Assembly: GCF_963664735.1 (NCBI RefSeq)
Contig: NZ_OY761553.1
Span: forward strand, 4,337,001 to 4,401,000
Reading direction: 5' to 3'
DNA from: an uncultured Cohaesibacter sp.
GTDB lineage: Bacteria > Pseudomonadota > Alphaproteobacteria > Rhizobiales > Cohaesibacteraceae
DNA length: 64,000 nt
The notes below the pieces were generated by a model. That model was not told the origin of the DNA, made no database searches, and saw nothing but the letters and a program-made list of their open reading frames with translations. The position numbers and the translations under genes were made by a program. Shown piece by piece: positions 39,269 to 47,561 of the stretch. Position 1 is the stretch's first letter. Every line of letters starts with the position of its first letter.

Positions 39269-39304
39269 ACGTTTTGATCCGCGAAAGCGGAGAAATCAAA
39301 ACGT
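39269..39304. repeat. Nested inverted repeat upstream of the relaxase (candidate oriT)
   Basis: Outer arms ACGTTTTGAT (39269-39278) and ATCAAAACGT (39295-39304) are perfect. Inside, CCGC GAAA GCGG forms a tetraloop hairpin. It lies 147 bp before the relaxase start. Inverted repeats next to a nick site are typical of oriT, but no nic sequence is identified. Confidence 0.6.
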
Positions 39305-39451
39305 ATAGTCGGACCCTACTACTCTTGAACCACCCTTAATTTTCCTCTGAAAATGAGAGGCTTCTGGGGTCGTTTGCTTTTATTTCCGGATCAATAAAGT
39401 GCGCCCTATTTGCTTCACAGGTCATCACATCAGACATGTGGAGTAACGCAA

Positions 39452-41182
39452 TTGCAAGGGTATCAATACGGTCGCGTCGAGTCATATAGCCGCAAAGGCG
39501 GCCAACAAAAAAAGCGTGCGAATGGAGACAGAGCCTGGACCGTCGATGAAGTTATCGCCGAGGCAGAGCGCAAGCCTGGATCATGTAGTCATGTGGAAGA
39601 GCCAGATCCAGCCCCATTGATTATACCGGGCTCTTGTAAAAATTTTGATGAGCTACGCCAAGCTCACAATGATGCCTGCAAAGTCAAACAGCAGGTGCCA
39701 TATACAATTCCAAAGACTGGAAAAAAGTCCCTACGCACCAAAGCCCTACGAGTCGACAAACACACGCTTTATTCATCTGTAATTTCTCTTCCAATCCTGA
39801 GTGCTGATGCATGGGCAATGCCCGACCTGATGGACGAATGCATGGATTTGTTTCATCAGGTCGTCCGCTTCGAAACGGACCGCCTCGAAGAGGCCGGTGG
39901 TCAATTTGCGATGGCAGTTGTGCATCGAGACGAAGCGCATATGCATATCCATGTTTATGGCGTTGATCCTGTGCGTGGAGAGATCACCTGGCTTCATCCA
40001 GGAAAAGCTGCCGTTGATAATATCCGTCGAGGCGCTGGCTGGAAAAAAGACAATGTGGCCGAACAGGATCGAGCCTATTGTGAGGCTATGCGACAGTGGC
40101 AAGATGATATCTATACTTCAGTGTTCAGGGGTGCCGGCCTGATGCGATATGGCCCCAAGCGATTTCGCCTGCCACGAGCTGAATATCTTCAGCAAATGGC
40201 TGCTCATGAGCAGCTTGCGGTGACGAGAAGAGATCTGCCGGAAGCTAGAAAAACAATTGACGATGCACATAGCATGCAGGAAAGCATCGAGGCAAAACGG
40301 CAGGAGTTGGAAAGGGAGAAGCTGGAATTTGAAGAGTATGTGACTTCCAAGGAATGCAAGCTCCAGATTGCCGAAGAGGACCTGTTTGAACGTCAAAACA
40401 AGGTATATTTCGAACAGCGGCAAAAACAGGCGGAGGGTGATCAGATCATTGCCAAGGCAAAAGAAGCAAAACAGGAGGCAGATGCAATCCGGGCCGAGGC
40501 GTTACGCCAAAAAGAACTGAATGAGCAGTATATCGAGAGATACGACGATGCTCTTGAAGCAGGCTTGGCTGCTGTCGATGATGGAGTGATTTCCTATCAA
40601 CCGTCGAGTGGAACAGGCCAGCAAGACAAGCTGAGTTTTGGCCCATCTGCACCCAAGGATGATGAGAAGAGAGCGATTTTAAAAGCCAAATGGCAACCTG
40701 CTTTCAAGGCAATCAAGAAATATGCGCGGAGAATCTGGAGCTCAGAAGCCGCTCAGTGTGAACGCCAATTCAAAGCGGATCCTTCACTGGTCGATGTACA
40801 GGTGACATATAACCCTGATGCAGCGCCTCAGTCTGACGATATTCTGAAAATGGACGTCAAGGTCAGTCTTGACAAGATCAAGGGCCTGTCAAAGCCAATG
40901 CAGCGGATTCTCGGCGGCATCGCGAATGTCATTGCTACGCAGGTTGGCAACGCCGCAATCAAGTTGGTGCGATCAAAACTACGGGATGAATTCGACGCCC
41001 TTAAGGACTATCGTGAGCAGCACCGAAAGCAATATGGCACCGTTGATCCAAATGCAGAAGCCAAAATGTCATTTCAGGAACAGGGCCTAGAAAACATGAT
41101 GGCCAAGGCGCCAGATCCGCGCAATGCAGAGCGACGGGAAAGACAGGACCTAAGGGGCAAAGGTGACAAGATGGATCGGTAG
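39452..41182 (+). CDS. MobV-like relaxase / mobilization protein
   Basis: Likely DNA-nicking protein that starts conjugative mobilisation of the element. The product is 576 residues from a TTG start (39452), which has a GTGGAG site eight bases upstream; a longer TTG frame from 39410 is less likely. The histidine-rich metal motif HRDEAHMHIHVYG (His158 to His167) resembles the HxDE...HxH motif of Mob/Pre relaxases. Phrases such as GSCSHVEEPDPAPLI recall a conserved alphaproteobacterial mobilization family. A long coiled coil spans about 255-395, and the C-terminus is charged. Catalytic tyrosine or His nucleophile cannot be fixed without alignment. Confidence 0.78.
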   Translation: MQGYQYGRVESYSRKGGQQKKRANGDRAWTVDEVIAEAERKPGSCSHVEEPDPAPLIIPGSCKNFDELRQAHNDACKVKQQVPYTIPKTGKKSLRTKALRVDKHTLYSSVISLPILSADAWAMPDLMDECMDLFHQVVRFETDRLEEAGGQFAMAVVHRDEAHMHIHVYGVDPVRGEITWLHPGKAAVDNIRRGAGWKKDNVAEQDRAYCEAMRQWQDDIYTSVFRGAGLMRYGPKRFRLPRAEYLQQMAAHEQLAVTRRDLPEARKTIDDAHSMQESIEAKRQELEREKLEFEEYVTSKECKLQIAEEDLFERQNKVYFEQRQKQAEGDQIIAKAKEAKQEADAIRAEALRQKELNEQYIERYDDALEAGLAAVDDGVISYQPSSGTGQQDKLSFGPSAPKDDEKRAILKAKWQPAFKAIKKYARRIWSSEAAQCERQFKADPSLVDVQVTYNPDAAPQSDDILKMDVKVSLDKIKGLSKPMQRILGGIANVIATQVGNAAIKLVRSKLRDEFDALKDYREQHRKQYGTVDPNAEAKMSFQEQGLENMMAKAPDPRNAERRERQDLRGKGDKMDR

Positions 41183-41207
41183 CCCGGTATCACCAATATC
41201 GTCGATG

Positions 41208-42266
41208 TCAGTCTTTCCTGGTATTGCAGAGCAATGTTATGCAGAGGGCAGATAGCTCGGCCAAGATTCCGATATAGAGTGGAACCATGAGATCGGGCGC
41301 AAATGGATCATTTCGAAACTGTTGCAGGACTTTCGCGATCCGCTCAACCACTGTTTCGTCTGATGACGGTAAATCCTTGTGGCGACTGTCCGCCTTTCTT
41401 GCTGCTTCAATGGCCTCCGCTGCCATTGCCTCTGCTTGATTATATTGCCGTTCATATTCTGCGGCCTTTGGCCCGCATCTATCGCGCCGACATTCCGTCT
41501 CCCATTCATCATGGTAAAGAGCTGCAGCCCTCTTTTGCTGGCTATAGGTGATAATATATCCTTCAATGATGGCCGCCTGCTTCTCTCTCATATTCACTTC
41601 GTCCGTCGCTTGCTGCAGTGGCACGGATAAGAGCGTTGTCGTCGAAAGAATGGATATCGGGGTCGCGACGGTGATGTATAGAGCCAAGAGGCTGGCCAGG
41701 GACCATCGGTGGTTTCGGACGCATTGCAGCGCGCCACCAATCGCTGTTGATCGGCAAAAGTCCAAAATTATCATAAGAACCATAATCGTATAACTTGTTA
41801 CAGGATCGCTCCCTCCAATCTCGCGGCCCAATCGAGCGTTGATGACCATCAAGGCGACCCAGATCATTGTGCAAATGATCTGCAAATAACTTGTTCGCCA
41901 TATTGTCTTTGTTGGTGGCCGCGTTTCCGAGGAGGCCAAGGTGCTGGGGGAAACGATTGTTTCAGGCGACGCAGTTGGTATCGGTGAATTCTTTGAGGGC
42001 TGCTCCCACAAATTGGACTGCTTGTTGTGGCGTATCAAGTCTTGTTCTTTGGCTTTCTGCATTACGCCCCGCGCCATATTGCAATCGACTGCAGCGTCCA
42101 GTCCGGCGCCTTCAAGAGCGTCGCTGAATGCTCGCTTTGTAAAGGCTTCAGGCAGTTGGGCCAATGCGGCTTCGACTTGGTGCAGATAAATCGGTGTGCC
42201 AGCGAAGGTGCCAAAGAGATCATCTGGTTCTTGTCCGGTGGTCGGGTAAGATGTGCCATTGTTCAT
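41208..42266 (-). CDS. Four-span membrane protein with cytosolic N-terminal domain
   Basis: 352-residue protein of unknown function, convergent with the relaxase gene (25 bp apart). An N-terminal domain (about 25-90, ALAQLPEAFTKRAFSDALEG) is compact and possibly a winged helix. Four membrane spans are predicted (about 125-143, 158-180, 189-215, 326-347). A long helical hydrophilic segment lies between spans 3 and 4 (about 220-320). The ATG follows AGGAG. It could be an accessory mobilization, exclusion or signalling protein. No family is recognised. Confidence 0.7.
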   Translation of the reverse strand: MNNGTSYPTTGQEPDDLFGTFAGTPIYLHQVEAALAQLPEAFTKRAFSDALEGAGLDAAVDCNMARGVMQKAKEQDLIRHNKQSNLWEQPSKNSPIPTASPETIVSPSTLASSETRPPTKTIWRTSYLQIICTMIWVALMVINARLGREIGGSDPVTSYTIMVLMIILDFCRSTAIGGALQCVRNHRWSLASLLALYITVATPISILSTTTLLSVPLQQATDEVNMREKQAAIIEGYIITYSQQKRAAALYHDEWETECRRDRCGPKAAEYERQYNQAEAMAAEAIEAARKADSRHKDLPSSDETVVERIAKVLQQFRNDPFAPDLMVPLYIGILAELSALCITLLCNTRKD

Positions 42267-42710
42267 TCTATTCTCCTAATCAAGACATCAGTTGTTTGAC
42301 CGGAAGGGCGAACGTCCTTCCGAAAAGGAAATAGAAAGAATTCCCGCGATCAAAAAAAAATTATGCAGATTACTGCTGGAAGGTGGCTTTGCAGGTGGTG
42401 TTTGGCCTCAGTTCGTGACAGTTGTCCGTGCATCAAAAGGTGATAGTGACGGCAAGAAGCGCACCTGATCAATGACGCGTTGGAACCAAAAGCCGCGACA
42501 AGCATCACGTTGGTGCTGATGGTTCGATGCGGGTGTCTGAAGGCATTGATAAAGCCCGACATGACAGCTGGATCAAACGGATCGTTCGTCACAGACAAGG
42601 TCTAGGCTTTGACAACTGCTGGTGATACGCAATTCAGGCTGGATGGACAGGAGGGATGGGTTGATTGCCAGTAAATGACCGAAATGCCGCTATCGTGTTC
42701 TGCGTCATGC

Positions 42711-42752
42711 TGTCATGACAACCGTCAGGACTGTCATGACAATCATCAGAAC
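42711..42752. repeat. Tandem 21-bp repeats with TGTCATGACA palindrome
   Basis: Two direct copies begin TGTCATGACAA (42711 and 42732), each 21 bp, with the palindrome TGTCATGACA perfect in both. The remaining ten bases are similar (CCGTCAGGAC and TCATCAGAAC). The layout suggests cooperative binding of a regulator or initiator on one helical face. Confidence 0.75.
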
Positions 42753-42965
42753 ACCCCGCCGACCATCATGCCTTGCGAATGTTTGGACTAGTGGCTCTTA
42801 TGATGGCCATGCTGATGTAGATGCGCAATTGGTTGGCTGCATGCTTTGTGGTCAGGAAATGTCTGACGACGCTGTTGACGATCAGGCTCTCATCACATTT
42901 GTCACAAAGACGGTCTGCCGTCGCATGGCAATCGGGGCATCCGTTGCGCTCCTGTCTTACCTGCC

Positions 42966-42995
42966 ATCATGACAAGTAACCTGTTCGTCATGACG
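42966..42995. repeat. Second TCATGA palindrome pair, 21-bp spacing
   Basis: ATCATGAC (TCATGA at 42967) and the perfect palindrome CGTCATGACG (TCATGA at 42988) are again separated by exactly 21 bp, matching the pair at 42711-42741. Confidence 0.65.
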
Positions 42996-43413
42996 TAACG
43001 AAATGTGCCTGACATCCATCAGAAGCATCCTGACAGTATGATGACGAATGTGATGCCACGAACAAAGCAAGGTCTTGGGTGGGCGGAAAGTGGCCATTTC
43101 TCGCAGTTACGGGATATCTGTTGCTATCGACAGAAGCGGACATTGGGAGGAGCTTCATACCCATCAGATGGGTTGAGACGAGGTTACCCAAAAGCGGAGC
43201 TGCTGTGGCACGAAGAATACATTGTTTTAAGACGCAAATAGTCTTTTTCAAATGCCTAGTCCGTGTTGGCAGAAGGCTTTTCATATCAGTTGGTTTCTGA
43301 TTCAAAGGCACTTCTGCCAGGGCATCCATGATAACTCTGAACTTTCGTGGTTACCGAACAACCATGGGACATTGTTGACCAATCCCCCACGCTTGCGCAC
43401 ACCGGCGATCCTG

Positions 43414-44289
43414 TCAGTTATCGCAGGTGGGAAGGGCGGTTGGCCAGACCTTTTCCCAGCCACTTTCATGGCTTGCCCCTGGCACCACGGTTACGGTGGC
43501 ACAGCGCGAGGGGCCGAGAGCGGCAACAAATCCTTCGGCAATGAAGGGTGGCACGCGCCTGTCCGCACTGCCGGTCAGATGGCGCTGGGGAAGACCAGTC
43601 AGGCGCGCTGCCACATCAACCGGGTTCAGCGAGGCGGGCATGGGCGAGACGCGATTGAAACGGTTGACCGCCTCACTGTCGAGATTGCCCGCCACGGTGC
43701 GCAGACTGAGAATATCGTTGCGTCGGGCAGCCACCAGAACCGCGACGGCAGCTCCGCCGGAATAGCCCACAAGATGGATGCCGCCCGCTGTCTTGAGACG
43801 ATCGAGCGCGGCAGACATTGCTGCAATCACCTCCTCAGAAAAGCGCCGATCGGTCCAGTAGGTGGTGTTGCAGGCCGCCCCCCGGCTATATTGGCAAGGG
43901 CGCGCCAGATAGGCCACATTGGCGGAAGGATCGAGCTCTGCAAGGCGCAAGCCCATGAACCGCTGCGGGGTCGGGTCTGACGACGGCTCGGTCCGTGATC
44001 GCCACGCCGCGCCGTCCCCCTCGATATAGACGGTGATTGGCTGGCCCGGTTCCTTGATGCGCACATAGGCAGTAAGGTCAAAGCCTCCGGCGGGAATTTC
44101 CCTTTGCACCATGCCCACGGCAGCAGCGGTGGATTGGGCCGAAGTCGAATGCTCCAGATTCGAGCTGCAGGCCGGGAGCAGCGCGAGAACTGCAACCAGC
44201 ATTGGCTTAAGACTTGATATACGGAATATGGGAATGACATTAGAGGCTATGTGTCGAACAGATCCTCTATCTACACTCATATGAACCAT
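43414..44289 (-). CDS. Lipoprotein alpha/beta-hydrolase
   Basis: Predicted lipid-anchored hydrolase. Lipobox LPAC occurs in the N-terminal hydrophobic stretch MLVAVLALLPACSS. The body has an alpha/beta-hydrolase nucleophile elbow GYSGG, a late SADRRVP with a candidate Asp and ASHESGW with a candidate His, so a Ser-Asp-His triad is plausible. The start is uncertain. ATGs at 44289, 44280 and 44202 are all in frame, and the GGAGG site best serves those near 44289. Base composition is GC-richer than nearby element genes. Substrate unknown. Confidence 0.75.
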   Translation of the reverse strand: MVHMSVDRGSVRHIASNVIPIFRISSLKPMLVAVLALLPACSSNLEHSTSAQSTAAAVGMVQREIPAGGFDLTAYVRIKEPGQPITVYIEGDGAAWRSRTEPSSDPTPQRFMGLRLAELDPSANVAYLARPCQYSRGAACNTTYWTDRRFSEEVIAAMSAALDRLKTAGGIHLVGYSGGAAVAVLVAARRNDILSLRTVAGNLDSEAVNRFNRVSPMPASLNPVDVAARLTGLPQRHLTGSADRRVPPFIAEGFVAALGPSRCATVTVVPGASHESGWEKVWPTALPTCDN

Positions 44290-44672
44290 CCGCCCTCCAG
44301 GGAACCCCATTTTCAACATTCGCAGTCTCGGCGCCCCAAAAGGCGGTTACTCTTGTATTCCGGAACAACAGCGGAACGATAACTCTTTGGCTCCAGATTT
44401 GTCACGGGCGGCAAGTCCCCTCCCGTCGGAAACAAAGGAGCAGGCACAGTCTTCAGGAAGCCCTATCCGCGATAGCATAAGTTACACCATGCAGTCCCCA
44501 CACACTTGTGGCATTTTGTTGCGACTTAAGGGGGGGACGTCATAATGCTGAGTTGTGCGGTTTAGGTCAGTTGTATTAATGTTACGTCGAATCAAACTCG
44601 GTTTCGCAGAACGAAAAGTTTAGAAATTTTAATATATGACGGTCGGGAAAGAAGTCTGTCATTAAGAGGAAA
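44290..44672. other. Divergent intergenic region before the autotransporter
   Basis: No gene is visible. The last 150 bp are AT-rich and should contain the autotransporter promoter. There is also a T/A-rich stretch near 44625-44660. Confidence 0.45.
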
Positions 44673-46946
44673 ATGCAAGAAATGGTTGGTTGTAAAGTGC
44701 GCTCAAAACCACTCGGCGCGATCGTCGCCCTTGGTACAGCAGTATTGGGTTTTGTTTCACCGTCGCATGCGGGCTCCTCTGACCTGACGATATCAACCAC
44801 TTCCAGCGACATCCAGGTATCTTCGGGTGAATCCTTAAACTCTATCACCGTTACCGAAACAGGTGTGGTTTCTGGGGCGAACGATGGCGTATACAACAAC
44901 GGAAACATTGGTACGATTACCAATCTCAATAAGTTGGGAGCTGGTTATTACGCTATTCGCAGCTCAGGCACTATCGGGACAATCAGCAATGCTGGCACCT
45001 TAAGTTCAGATCGGGCCTATGCCATATATAACACGGGTACGATCAACGAGTTGATCAACACTGGATCCATAACCGCTGATTGGGGTTATACCATCTTAAA
45101 TAATGGTACCATTACCAACTTCAATAACTCGGGTACAATTACGGCCGGGTCTACATCCACCAACGTTTTGAATAACACCGGTTCTATTGATTCCTTCACC
45201 AACAGCGGCACCATAAAAGGCGATATTACGTCCGGCAGTAGCCTGACCTTTATCGGCGGCTCTGGCAGCACATTGGGGGTTCTGACTGGCTATACCCCCG
45301 ACGCGACAACAGCCATCGGAGCGATCTCGATATCGAGTGGCGATCTTGTCTTCGCTTCAGGCAACATGCTGCTCAATGATAATGTTACCATGGGCTCGGG
45401 TTCTGTGATCAATCAGGCCGCAGCCCTGCAAATCAACAACAGCGTCTCGGTGATTGGCGATTTTGTGCAAGAAAGTACCGGCACGCTGCTGATCGGCGTT
45501 GCCGACGGTGCCGTTGCAACGGGCAATGTCGCCACGGACAGCGGCTATGGCCGGCTGGTCGTCACCGACACGGCAACATTCAACAGCGGGTCCATTGTCT
45601 ATCTGACCAGCCTCAACAGCTACGCATTTGCGGAAGGACAGCGATATGTGGTGGCGCAGGCAGATGCAATCGGCACCAATTACAACGCCTCCAGCCTGAT
45701 ATATGGCGCAGACGGCTATAGCGGCGCGATTACGGGTCTGGCTCAGGTCGACAGCAACAACAGCAACCTGACCGATCTGGTGATCACGCTCGGCAATTCC
45801 GGCCCCACCGGCCGCGCAACCACCCAAGATGCCATCGCCTCGATGAATGGCCTGTTCAATTATGGCGGTACGGACAGCGGGCTGTTGAACGTGTTCAATG
45901 CCAGCGCGGCTCTGGGCACATCTCCGGAAGCCAATAAGGCCGGAGCACAATTGAGCCCGGCAGCGGTCACCTCGGCCTCGACAAAGGCCTCGTCCTCCAC
46001 CACCACCGCGGTGCTCAATGTCATCGGCCAGCGCGCCGACAAGATCCGGGCTCTGGGCGCCGGGAACAGTGGCGTGGCAACAGGTGAAAGCATGACCGAC
46101 GCTGCCGTTTGGGGGCAGGGCTTTGGTGGCATGGCCAGCCAGCAGGAACGCGACGCCATCTCCGGTTATGATGCCCGCTTTGGTGGCTTTCTGATCGGTG
46201 CCGATGCGGCCTTCGACGACAGCTGGCGCGTTGGTGGGTTGGGCAGCTATGCCAGAACCTTCGTGGATGGCAACGACAGCAATGAAGGCAGCACGGTCGG
46301 CATCAACTCCTATGGCCTGTTCGGCTATGCCAGCTATGATGGCAATCCATGGTTCCTTGACATCTCCACCGGCGTTGCGCTGCATACCTATGACACCCAC
46401 CGCGAATTTGATTTCGGCGGCTTCCGCAATCAGGCCGAAGGGTCCTTCAACGGTTGGCAATATGCTGTTTCTGGTCAGGCAGGCTATCCGTTCCAGCTGA
46501 ATGATCAGGGCACGACGCTGACCCCGATTGCCGGTCTGAGCTACAGCCTGCTCTGGCAGGATGGCTATACCGAAACGGGTGGCGGTGGCGCAGCCCTCAC
46601 CGTGGACGATGCGACCTCCACTTCGCTCAAGAGCAATCTGGGTGTACGGCTGGATCACACTGTCGCTCTGCCCAAGGGAGAGTTGTCGCCCTTCGTTCAG
46701 GTGGGGTGGAGCCATGAATTCCATGACGGTGCCCAGCAGTCGGCCGCTGGCTTTGCAGCCGATGGCACCGGCGCAACCGACTTCGTGACCACCGGTGCCC
46801 GTCCCATTGCCGACAGCCTGCAGCTGGCAATCGGCGCAACGCTGAAGACCAGCGACAATCTCAGCCTGTCTCTCAAATATGCCGGAGAAATGGCGAACAG
46901 CTACCAAAGCCACACCGGCAATCTGCAACTGCGCCTGAAGTTCTGA
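44673..46946 (+). CDS. Autotransporter with short repeat passenger
   Basis: Type V secreted surface protein of 757 residues. Signal peptide about 1-33 (ending SHA). A passenger follows, with about five repeats of 23 residues between residues 72 and 184 (AIRSSGTIGTISNAGTLSSD and AIYNTGTINELINTGSITAD are adjacent units). This is typical of a beta-solenoid. A linker leads to the autotransporter beta-barrel in the last 270 residues (GYDARFGGFLIGADAAFD to the end), finishing in Phe (LQLRLKF). The first 700 bp are AT-rich and the rest GC-rich, suggesting a fused origin. The ATG has GAGG close by; a second ATG nine bases downstream is possible. Confidence 0.85.
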   Translation: MQEMVGCKVRSKPLGAIVALGTAVLGFVSPSHAGSSDLTISTTSSDIQVSSGESLNSITVTETGVVSGANDGVYNNGNIGTITNLNKLGAGYYAIRSSGTIGTISNAGTLSSDRAYAIYNTGTINELINTGSITADWGYTILNNGTITNFNNSGTITAGSTSTNVLNNTGSIDSFTNSGTIKGDITSGSSLTFIGGSGSTLGVLTGYTPDATTAIGAISISSGDLVFASGNMLLNDNVTMGSGSVINQAAALQINNSVSVIGDFVQESTGTLLIGVADGAVATGNVATDSGYGRLVVTDTATFNSGSIVYLTSLNSYAFAEGQRYVVAQADAIGTNYNASSLIYGADGYSGAITGLAQVDSNNSNLTDLVITLGNSGPTGRATTQDAIASMNGLFNYGGTDSGLLNVFNASAALGTSPEANKAGAQLSPAAVTSASTKASSSTTTAVLNVIGQRADKIRALGAGNSGVATGESMTDAAVWGQGFGGMASQQERDAISGYDARFGGFLIGADAAFDDSWRVGGLGSYARTFVDGNDSNEGSTVGINSYGLFGYASYDGNPWFLDISTGVALHTYDTHREFDFGGFRNQAEGSFNGWQYAVSGQAGYPFQLNDQGTTLTPIAGLSYSLLWQDGYTETGGGGAALTVDDATSTSLKSNLGVRLDHTVALPKGELSPFVQVGWSHEFHDGAQQSAAGFAADGTGATDFVTTGARPIADSLQLAIGATLKTSDNLSLSLKYAGEMANSYQSHTGNLQLRLKF

Positions 46947-46975
46947 GGTCGATTTCCGAAAAGGCCAATTACTCT

Positions 46976-47016
46976 CTCAGCAGATATACTCCCTTGGGGA
47001 GAGCATATCTGCTGAG
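46976..47016 (+). terminator. Stem-loop after autotransporter
   Basis: Perfect 12-bp arms CTCAGCAGATAT and ATATCTGCTGAG, with a further CTCCC/GGGAG inside. It lies 30 bp after the stop. No long T run, so termination may be weak or the element may protect the mRNA. Confidence 0.6.
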
Positions 47017-47147
47017 GAGTTTGCGCATTACAGTCGTTCTTTCTTAACAACATCATGGAGACGGACGCCGCCGGTTTCCGTCACCCTTAGGTTCCGTCTG
47101 TCAATCACGTCAGCCGTCTGGCTAACTTCACGTCCTTTAAGTTTTCA

Positions 47148-47300
47148 TCAGCACATGAAGCGCAGATGATTGAGGATCTTCCATCGCCCGTCATTGTGCC
47201 AGCTATAGAAATAGCCTCCCACGGTCGGCAAGGGTGGGAATTCCTTCTGCATCATACGCTGGTGGCAACCACATCTTGCTAGATACGCGGATAGTTTGCA
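47148..47300 (-). pseudogene. IS5-family transposase fragment
   Basis: Minus-strand translation reads LARCGCHQRMMQKEFPPLPT followed by VGGYFYSWHNDGRWKILNHL. This matches the N-terminal domain of IS5-type transposases (the LRTGCQWRMLPKEFPPxxTV..YFYxWRxDG..xxINH pattern). The DDE catalytic part is absent and the reading frame is broken upstream, so only a relic remains. The upstream limit is approximate. Confidence 0.65.
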
Positions 47301-47561
47301 CGACAGGAATACGGAAATCGCTTCGTGAAAAAGATTGCTGGTGAGTGACCGGTAAGGGCCGCGATTGCAAATCATGCCCAAGATGAGCGCTTTCGTGTAA
47401 GAACGCCGAGCCCATGTCCGGTTCGAGCCCAAGTTGGCTACTTTTTTATTAGTTGCGGACGTCAGCTCTTTTCTTCTGTTGGTGCATGAGTTCATACTCA
47501 TGCGTTGTGCCATATATACGATAGAAAATTTGGAAATCCCCACTTGACGGAAGACATGCTG

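Larger units (their letters stand above)
38762..39451. other. Gene-free region with dyads, candidate oriT region
   Basis: About 690 bp between the leftward unknown genes and the rightward relaxase gene. No protein is supported. It has two strong inverted repeats (listed separately) and a high-GC middle. Position directly before the relaxase suggests the transfer origin and promoters. Confidence 0.55.
42267..43413. other. Gene-free region with paired palindromes
   Basis: About 1.15 kb inside the element without a supported gene. Short ORFs (for example 42715-42972) have no recognisable sequence or ribosome-binding site. It contains the two TCATGA palindrome pairs described separately, and a CGGAAGG/CCTTCCG hairpin at 42301-42322 in the leader of the membrane-protein gene. 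Confidence 0.6.
46947..47561. other. Intergenic region with hairpin and IS remnant
   Basis: Between the autotransporter and the RES gene. It holds a strong dyad near the start and a decayed transposase fragment in the middle. No other feature is supported. Confidence 0.5.

Noticed and set aside
42711-42752. Considered as a CRISPR array
   Set aside because: Only two 21-bp units, no spacers of regular length and no cas genes anywhere in the window.
42715-42972. 85-residue ORF in the gene-free element region
   Set aside because: Start lies inside the TCATGA palindrome, no ribosome-binding site, no family sequence. The palindromes are better read as binding sites.
45357-46928. 523-residue ORF antisense to the autotransporter
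   Set aside because: Arises from GC-rich codon bias of the sense gene. No ribosome-binding site or recognisable domain.
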